This document shows, piece by piece, positions 58,955 to 64,000 of a stretch of 64,000 nt of DNA. Source of the stretch: DAOVRD01 sp964521715 (GTDB taxonomy: Bacteria; Planctomycetota; Brocadiia; SM23-32); the NCBI GenBank assembly GCA_964521715.1, contig CAZFSS010000010.1:1-64000 (forward strand), in the 5' to 3' direction. The notes beneath the pieces are model-generated. The model saw only the letters and a list, made by a program, of their open reading frames with translations. It made no database searches and was not told where the DNA came from. The position numbers and the translations under genes are program-made. Positions within the stretch are counted from its first letter, which is position 1. Every line of letters begins with the position of its first letter.

Positions 58955-60366
58955 CGGTCCCCCGCCTGGGGCGCCTCGTCCTGCTGCCTGCCGCGCGGCA
59001 CGACGGCCGATTCCCACCCCCCTCTGAGGAAGAGCCAGAGGGCGAGGCCGGACGAGACGATGTTGCCGAACACCATCCCCACGTAGATGCCCATGCTGCC
59101 CCAGCCCAGGACGAATGCCAGCACGTAGGCCGCCGGCAGGCGGAAGGCCCAGAGCCGCAGCATGTGGAGAACCATGGCGGGGAGAGTGTGGCCCGACCCG
59201 TAGAAGGCGGCCGTCAGCACCATCAGCACGCCGAAGAAGTAGGAAGACGCCGGCACGACCATGAAGAACCTGCCCGTCTCGGCGATCACTTTGGCGCTGG
59301 GGATGAAGGCGCGCGCCACAAGCTGGCCCTGCCAGACCAGGAAGACCGCGGGCAGGAACGCGACCACGGCCACGAAGCCGGCGCTCGTCCACACCACCCG
59401 GCGCGCCAGCGCCACCTTGCCCGAGCCGAGCGCCTGACCGACCACCGGCGCAGCCGCCAGGGACATGGCATTGGGCAGCACGTTGAAGAACTGGATGACG
59501 CGGAACCCGATGAAGAAGGCGCCGATCACCGTCGTCCCCAGCGAGTTGACCAGCGCCTGGAAGAACAGGAAACCCACCGAGTTGCTGCTGTTGCCCACCG
59601 CCGCGGGAAAGCCGACCACGGCCGTCTTCCGGAGCAAGGGCCTGTCGGGCCTCAGGTCCTCCAGCCTGATGCGGAGGCCTGCCCGCCCGCGCCGCAGGCA
59701 GGCGTAGCAGGCCACAGCTCCGGCGAACTGCGCGATCAGGGTGGCCAGCGCCGCCCCGGCGACGCCCATGCGTGGAAGGCCGGCCAAGCCGAATATGAGC
59801 ACGGGATCCAGCACGGCGTTCAGGACGTTGCTGAGCGCCGTGATGACGACGATTGTGACCGTGTCGCCCAAGGCCCGCAACACGGAGCCGTAGCCGATGG
59901 TGAAGGCGACGAACGGCAGCCCCAGCATGGAGATGCGCAGGTACACCGACGCCTTCGGCAGCACCTCGGCGGGTGTCCGAAACAGCCTGAGCAGTAGGGG
60001 TACGGGCAGGACGAACGCAACCGACAGCGCCGTCACGATCGAGCACAGCAGCAGCATCGTCTGGGCAGCGGCGCGCTCCGCCTGCTTGTGGTCGCCTGCC
60101 CCGGTGTACTGCGCCACGAGGGCCGTCCCCGCCGTGCCGAACCCCATCGCAAACGTGATGATGATCAGCAAGAACGGAGAGCCGGGGCCGGGCGCGGCGA
60201 GCGCCTCCTCGCTCCATCTGCCGAGCCAGAACGCGTCCACCAGGCTGTATAGGGCCTGCAAGAGCGAGCCGGCCACAAGCGGCGCGGCCAGACGGAAGAG
60301 GGTCCCGGGCAGAGAGCCGGAGGTCAGGTCGCGCTTCGCTGCCTGTTGTGCTGGATCCGGTGACAT
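58945..60366 (-). CDS. MATE-family efflux transporter
   Basis: 473 residues with about twelve membrane helices in two similar halves. GTALVAQYTGAGDHKQAERA is the typical early MATE helix, and PVVGQALGSGKVALARRVVW the equivalent segment of the second half. MATE pumps export organic cations or drugs with Na+ or H+. The C-terminal residues overlap the end of the larA-like gene by 10 bases on the opposite strand. No ribosome site is clear. Confidence 0.88.
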   Translation of the reverse strand: MSPDPAQQAAKRDLTSGSLPGTLFRLAAPLVAGSLLQALYSLVDAFWLGRWSEEALAAPGPGSPFLLIIITFAMGFGTAGTALVAQYTGAGDHKQAERAAAQTMLLLCSIVTALSVAFVLPVPLLLRLFRTPAEVLPKASVYLRISMLGLPFVAFTIGYGSVLRALGDTVTIVVITALSNVLNAVLDPVLIFGLAGLPRMGVAGAALATLIAQFAGAVACYACLRRGRAGLRIRLEDLRPDRPLLRKTAVVGFPAAVGNSSNSVGFLFFQALVNSLGTTVIGAFFIGFRVIQFFNVLPNAMSLAAAPVVGQALGSGKVALARRVVWTSAGFVAVVAFLPAVFLVWQGQLVARAFIPSAKVIAETGRFFMVVPASSYFFGVLMVLTAAFYGSGHTLPAMVLHMLRLWAFRLPAAYVLAFVLGWGSMGIYVGMVFGNIVSSGLALWLFLRGGWESAVVPRGRQQDEAPQAGDRQQ

Positions 60367-60545
60367 GGAAAACGTTCAGTATGGCAGGTCGCGGTTGTGG
60401 AATCCAGTGGGGGCTTCTGCCCGGCGTGTGGGCCTCGAGAAGGGCGCCAGATGGGGCGCAGCCCGGTCGGTTCGACGGGCTGTACTTCTACAGGAGGCCC
60501 AGGGGTCGGACGGCCGCGCGCTGCCGCGCTGCAGGCGGAGCCGCC

Positions 60546-61502
60546 TCATGCCCCGCCTTCCCCTCGGCGCGCCGGGCCGCGCGCGATCTCCTCGACGGCC
60601 TGGTAGCGCTCCTCCGGCAACGGCCCTGCGGCGCCGGCCCGGGCGTTGTCGCGGATGTGCTCGAGGCGCTTGGCGCCGGGGATGGCCGCGGAGACGCCTT
60701 CGTGCCCGAGCACCCAGCGCAGGGCGAGCTGCGCAAGCGTTGTCCCGTGGGCGTCCGCGAGTTCTTTCAGACGGTCTATCCTGCGCAGCATCCCGTCCGC
60801 GTCTCCGACCAGGCCCTGCCGGTGCCAGTCGCCTTCCGGGAAGCGGCTCGAGCTGCCGTACTTGCCGGACAGGAGCCCGCGCGCCAGAGGGACCTTGGTT
60901 AGCACCGCCACTCCTCGCGCCGCGGCGAGCGGCAGCAGCTCGTCACGGGCCTCCGGCCGGAAGATGTTGAAGTTGACCTGGACGGCGTCCACCAGCTCCC
61001 GCTCGATGAGCCAGACGCCTTCCTCGGGCCTGCCGACCGAGACGCCCGTCCATCGCACCTTGCCCTGGCGCTGGAGCGACTCGAAGCCGTCCTGCCAGTC
61101 TGCGTCCTTGAGGTCCTCGAAGGACGGATTATGCAGTTGCAGCAGGTCGATGCGGTCGGTCTGGAGGCGGCGCAGGCTCTCCTCGGCCTCCTTTCTGACG
61201 GCTCCGGCGGAGAAGTCGCGGCTGCCCGAGCCGGACTTGGTGGCGATGATGGCTTCCGCCCTCCGGCCCTTGAGCGCCTTGCCCAGCAGCTCCTCGCTGC
61301 GGCCGTCCTGGTAGATGTTGGCCGTGTCGAACAGGTTGACACCTTCGTCCAGCGCGGCCAGGACCATGCGCGCGTAGTACGCCTCCGTGGTGCGCTCGTC
61401 GTCGCCGGCGCGGTCGGGCGAGGCCGGTCTGCCCAGCATGTTCGTGCCGTAGCTGACGCAGCTCACCGTGGCGCCTGTGCGGCCGAAGGGGCGGTACTGC
61501 AT
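60546..61502 (-). CDS. Aldo/keto reductase
   Basis: 318 residues. The catalytic set is visible: D and Y in FDTANIYQDGRSEELLG, K in IATKSG, and H in LLQLHNPS. The NAD(P)H-dependent family reduces aldehydes and ketones; the substrate cannot be read. GGAGG lies 6 bases before the ATG. It is 16 bases from the amidohydrolase gene and in the same direction, so the two may act on the same compound. Confidence 0.9.
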   Translation of the reverse strand: MQYRPFGRTGATVSCVSYGTNMLGRPASPDRAGDDERTTEAYYARMVLAALDEGVNLFDTANIYQDGRSEELLGKALKGRRAEAIIATKSGSGSRDFSAGAVRKEAEESLRRLQTDRIDLLQLHNPSFEDLKDADWQDGFESLQRQGKVRWTGVSVGRPEEGVWLIERELVDAVQVNFNIFRPEARDELLPLAAARGVAVLTKVPLARGLLSGKYGSSSRFPEGDWHRQGLVGDADGMLRRIDRLKELADAHGTTLAQLALRWVLGHEGVSAAIPGAKRLEHIRDNARAGAAGPLPEERYQAVEEIARGPARRGEGGA

Positions 61503-61518
61503 GGCTGCCTCCGATGAG

Positions 61519-62781
61519 TCAGCCCTGGCCGGTCATGCCGTAGAACCCCTGGGCGTTCTCGTGCATGATGCGGCGGGCGACCTGTCTGGCCGTCGCCAGG
61601 TCGTACAGGCCGCCCTCCACGAGCGCATCGAGGACGTTGGCGATGCCGCGACGGGCCTGGATGGAGTAACCAAGCGTGCAGAAGGGCGTGCCGGTGTCCC
61701 CGCCGAACCCGAAGATCTTGTTGTGAGGCACCGCCGAGAGCCATTCGGCGAGCACGCGTTCCATCTGCGTGGCGTTCATCGCCCAGGCCCAGCACATGTC
61801 AAGCCAGACGTTCGGGAACGCCTTGCCGATCGCCCCGAGCACCTCCGAGTACGGCCAGCCGGCGTGGAAGACGTCGAACCGCACGCTCCGGTAACGCTGG
61901 AAGATCGGCACCAGGGGCGCCGGGTCGCCCTGGCTCGGGTCTCCCCAGTTGCCCGCCAGGTAGCCGGTGTGTAGTTGCACCGGCAGGTCAAATTCGCGGG
62001 CCCGCTGGACGAACCGGTGGAACAGGTAATCGTGCAGCGGCTTGAGGTCGGCCTGCCTGCCCTGTATGACGGCCTCGAAGGCTCGCTCGGCCTCGGCGTA
62101 GGAGGAGTTCTCGAACGAGAGCCGGCGCGAGTAGGGCATGGCGGACTTCATGCCGATGAGCTTGCCGGCCTTCGCCGCCTTCTCCGTATACGCGTCGAGA
62201 GCTGCGTCCAGGTCGGAGAGACGCTGGATCGAGCGCCCCAGGGCGCGCTCCCAGCCCTCGACCGCGGACCGGTTTGCCATCACCAGTATCCCGTCGTAGC
62301 GCAGGACCTGCCCGAAGGAGGCGGGATGGTCTTTCCCCTTGAAGACATCCAGTTTCGTGGGGCATTCCCAGCAGCAGTCGTTCGCCACCCAGCGCACGTT
62401 GGCGGCTTGGAACAGGTCCAGGTAGATCTGCTTGCCGCTCCTGTCGCTCGCGAACTCCCGGAGGTCCTTTGTAATGGCGGCCGCGTTCCTCCGCGTATAG
62501 GGAAGGTCCAGGAGCGTCTGGCAGGCGAGCTCCGTCCCCTGGCCGTATCCGGTCGTGCGCACGAAGGACCAGACGTCGAAGAAGCCCTTATCCGTCGACG
62601 TATCCGTGCTCTTGCCCTTGCCGGGCAGGACGGCGGCCGTGGCGAGGTCGGCGCCGGCGTAGCCGACGAACTCCCTGTAAGTCAGCTCGCCCTTGCGGCG
62701 GTCCATGTCGGCGAAGCCGTGCTGGTGTTCGTGGTTGTCGAACAGCGGCTCGGTCATGACGAAGTCGCGTATGTCACTCAC
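61519..62781 (-). CDS. Amidohydrolase-superfamily protein (Amidohydrolase_2)
   Basis: 420 residues from a GTG at 62781 with GGAGG 8 bases upstream; the longer reading to 62874 is rejected. TIM-barrel metal ligands are recognised in FDNHEHQHGF (HxH), QLHTGY, DVFHAGWP and FGFGGDTGTP. Relatives are decarboxylases, lactonases and uronate-isomerase-like enzymes. The reaction is unknown; joint action with the reductase next to it is likely. Confidence 0.85.
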   Translation of the reverse strand: MSDIRDFVMTEPLFDNHEHQHGFADMDRRKGELTYREFVGYAGADLATAAVLPGKGKSTDTSTDKGFFDVWSFVRTTGYGQGTELACQTLLDLPYTRRNAAAITKDLREFASDRSGKQIYLDLFQAANVRWVANDCCWECPTKLDVFKGKDHPASFGQVLRYDGILVMANRSAVEGWERALGRSIQRLSDLDAALDAYTEKAAKAGKLIGMKSAMPYSRRLSFENSSYAEAERAFEAVIQGRQADLKPLHDYLFHRFVQRAREFDLPVQLHTGYLAGNWGDPSQGDPAPLVPIFQRYRSVRFDVFHAGWPYSEVLGAIGKAFPNVWLDMCWAWAMNATQMERVLAEWLSAVPHNKIFGFGGDTGTPFCTLGYSIQARRGIANVLDALVEGGLYDLATARQVARRIMHENAQGFYGMTGQG

Positions 62782-62924
62782 TGCCTGATCCTCCGGGTAC
62801 GGGGTAGGCTTGCCCCGAGCGTGACGCGCTGCGAAGGACAAGATGATACCGGCGCGGGTGAACGTTGTCCACACGGTTGAGGGGCAGCCGCGTCAGGCGC
62901 CTGCGGGCGTCTGTGCGTCCTCGG

Positions 62925-64000
62925 CTAACGCCGGGACACGTTCTCGAGGAACACGACGAACATCCTCCCGCCGAGTGCGTTGTCCGGCCGAGGGTTCCAT
63001 GGCTTGCCGACGATGTCGGGCAGGCCGTTGCCGGTGACGTCCCCCACGACGGCCACGTGCCCGCCCAGGTTGGCGTCCAGGATGACGTGTTCCCTCCAGT
63101 CGCCGCCCTTGCCGTCCAGGTTCTCCCAGATGAACCAGCGCGGCGGCCCGTCGCCGGGCACCCCTTCCATCTCGCACGAGAAGATGTCGAAGTCGCCGTC
63201 GCCGTCCAAGTCGCCGACGTAGAGCGAGTGGTACGCGCCGCGGCGAACGCCGTCCCCGTTGGGGACCTCATGCCGACGCCACCGCCGGCCGCGGCCGTCC
63301 AGGTTCTCCATCCACCATATCTTGCCGCCCGGAATCTCGGCGTCGCAAAAGACGATGTCATTCCTGCCGTCGCCGTTCACGTCGCAGACGACGCTGTAGG
63401 TGGCGTTGAAGGCGAAGGCCGGCTGGAAGTCCGGCGGCGGAGGCGTGTTCGGCCCGATGGGATGCTCGATCCATTCGGTGCCGTCGCCGCGGACGTTCTC
63501 GAACCAGACGTCGGTCCGCACGACGTCCAGGTCCCCGTCGTTGTCCACGTCTCCCGCGGACGCCCCCGCGTGCACGGGCGGACCGATCTCCCGCATGGGC
63601 CATCGGCCGGTCGGGTCTTGCGGGACCCTGTACCAGCGAAGGCTGTTCTGGTCGGACATGGTGATGATGTCCGGCCGTCCGTCGCCGTCCACGTCGGCCG
63701 TCACAACATCGTGCACCGCGCCGAGCTCGGGGTCGAAAACGATCCGCTCGAAGGGCTTACCGGTTTCGCGCGAATTGCGGTACCACGCCCCGCCCGTGAC
63801 CAGGTCGATCCAGCCGTCGCCGTCCACGTCGAGCGCGCACGCACCCACGTCGGACGGCGAGTCCACGCCGAGCAGATGGCGCGTCCATCGGTCCGGGGCG
63901 TGGCACTTGTACCAGTATATCTCGCCCCTGGCCCGGCCCATGACGAACTCCAGCCGCCCGTCGTTGTCCAGGTCGGCCAGGGCGGTCTGCCCGTAGCCGC
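62925..64000 (-). CDS. VCBS/FG-GAP repeat protein, 5' end outside the window
   Basis: At least 358 residues, cut by the window edge. Seven repeats of the DVDGDGWIDLVTGG, DVDGDGRPDIITM, DVDNDGDLDVVRTD type are visible. Each carries a D-x-D-G-D-G-x-x-D calcium loop, arranged as a beta-propeller as in integrin-like proteins. Such exported proteins bind calcium and probably other proteins or glycans. The ATG at 63941 is internal: the repeat DLDNDGRLEFV continues upstream of it. Confidence 0.85.
   Translation of the reverse strand, partial: GYGQTALADLDNDGRLEFVMGRARGEIYWYKCHAPDRWTRHLLGVDSPSDVGACALDVDGDGWIDLVTGGAWYRNSRETGKPFERIVFDPELGAVHDVVTADVDGDGRPDIITMSDQNSLRWYRVPQDPTGRWPMREIGPPVHAGASAGDVDNDGDLDVVRTDVWFENVRGDGTEWIEHPIGPNTPPPPDFQPAFAFNATYSVVCDVNGDGRNDIVFCDAEIPGGKIWWMENLDGRGRRWRRHEVPNGDGVRRGAYHSLYVGDLDGDGDFDIFSCEMEGVPGDGPPRWFIWENLDGKGGDWREHVILDANLGGHVAVVGDVTGNGLPDIVGKPWNPRPDNALGGRMFVVFLENVSRR

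Overview
High-GC bacterial chromosome, most likely from a member of the Planctomycetota or a close PVC relative. This is inferred from content, since no rRNA is present: a MoxR/DUF58/BatA/VWA/DUF4159/DUF4175-like locus, DUF6785-like membrane proteins, a sulfatase with a beta-mannosidase, an encapsulated ferritin and many large secreted or repeat proteins. No tRNA, rRNA, CRISPR array, transposase or phage gene was recognised.

Layout. (1) 0.1-2.6 kb (+): a membrane NapH-like polyferredoxin fused to a DUF6599-like domain. (2) 18.8-2.6 kb (-): a nine-gene run: DUF4159 pair, MoxR ATPase, DUF58, BatA/VWA, VWA/amidotransferase-like, secreted unknown, DUF4175-like giant, CBM-like secreted protein and a PA14-like/PKD/TPR protein. 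This looks like an envelope or stress assembly with VWA partners around a MoxR chaperone. (3) 19.2-25.1 kb (+): ferredoxin, encapsulated ferritin with a C-terminal cargo tag, encapsulin shell, LacD-like aldolase, AmrS-type radical SAM enzyme, DUF2156 and DHH phosphoesterase. (4) 25.1-36.1 kb (-): an accessory island of lipoproteins and repeat proteins (ankyrin, HEAT, WG) around one intact S9 peptidase gene. Partial copies of both ends of that S9 gene, and of the neighbouring plsY tail, lie between the accessory genes. (5) 36.1-41.8 kb (-): plsY, then a sulfatase / UroD-like / GH2 beta-mannosidase operon. (6) 42.1-49.1 kb: Tex, a DegT aminotransferase with a coupled GNAT, lexA divergent from a small unknown gene, a flavodoxin and argB. 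(7) 49.3-57.5 kb (+): a three-gene membrane operon led by a 1586-residue fusion of an inactivated M28-type peptidase with an FtsX-like permease. (8) 57.7-64 kb: LarA-like, MATE, aldo/keto reductase, amidohydrolase and a VCBS-repeat protein cut by the window edge.

The points most worth following are the S9-end duplications and the three-member family of exported proteins between them (region 4), the pseudopeptidase-permease operon (region 7) and the encapsulin operon (region 3). Several promoters with clear -35/-10 boxes are visible upstream of transcription units, so housekeeping sigma recognition here looks conventional. Many start codons were moved downstream of the longest open frame using Shine-Dalgarno position and signal peptides; each case is noted.
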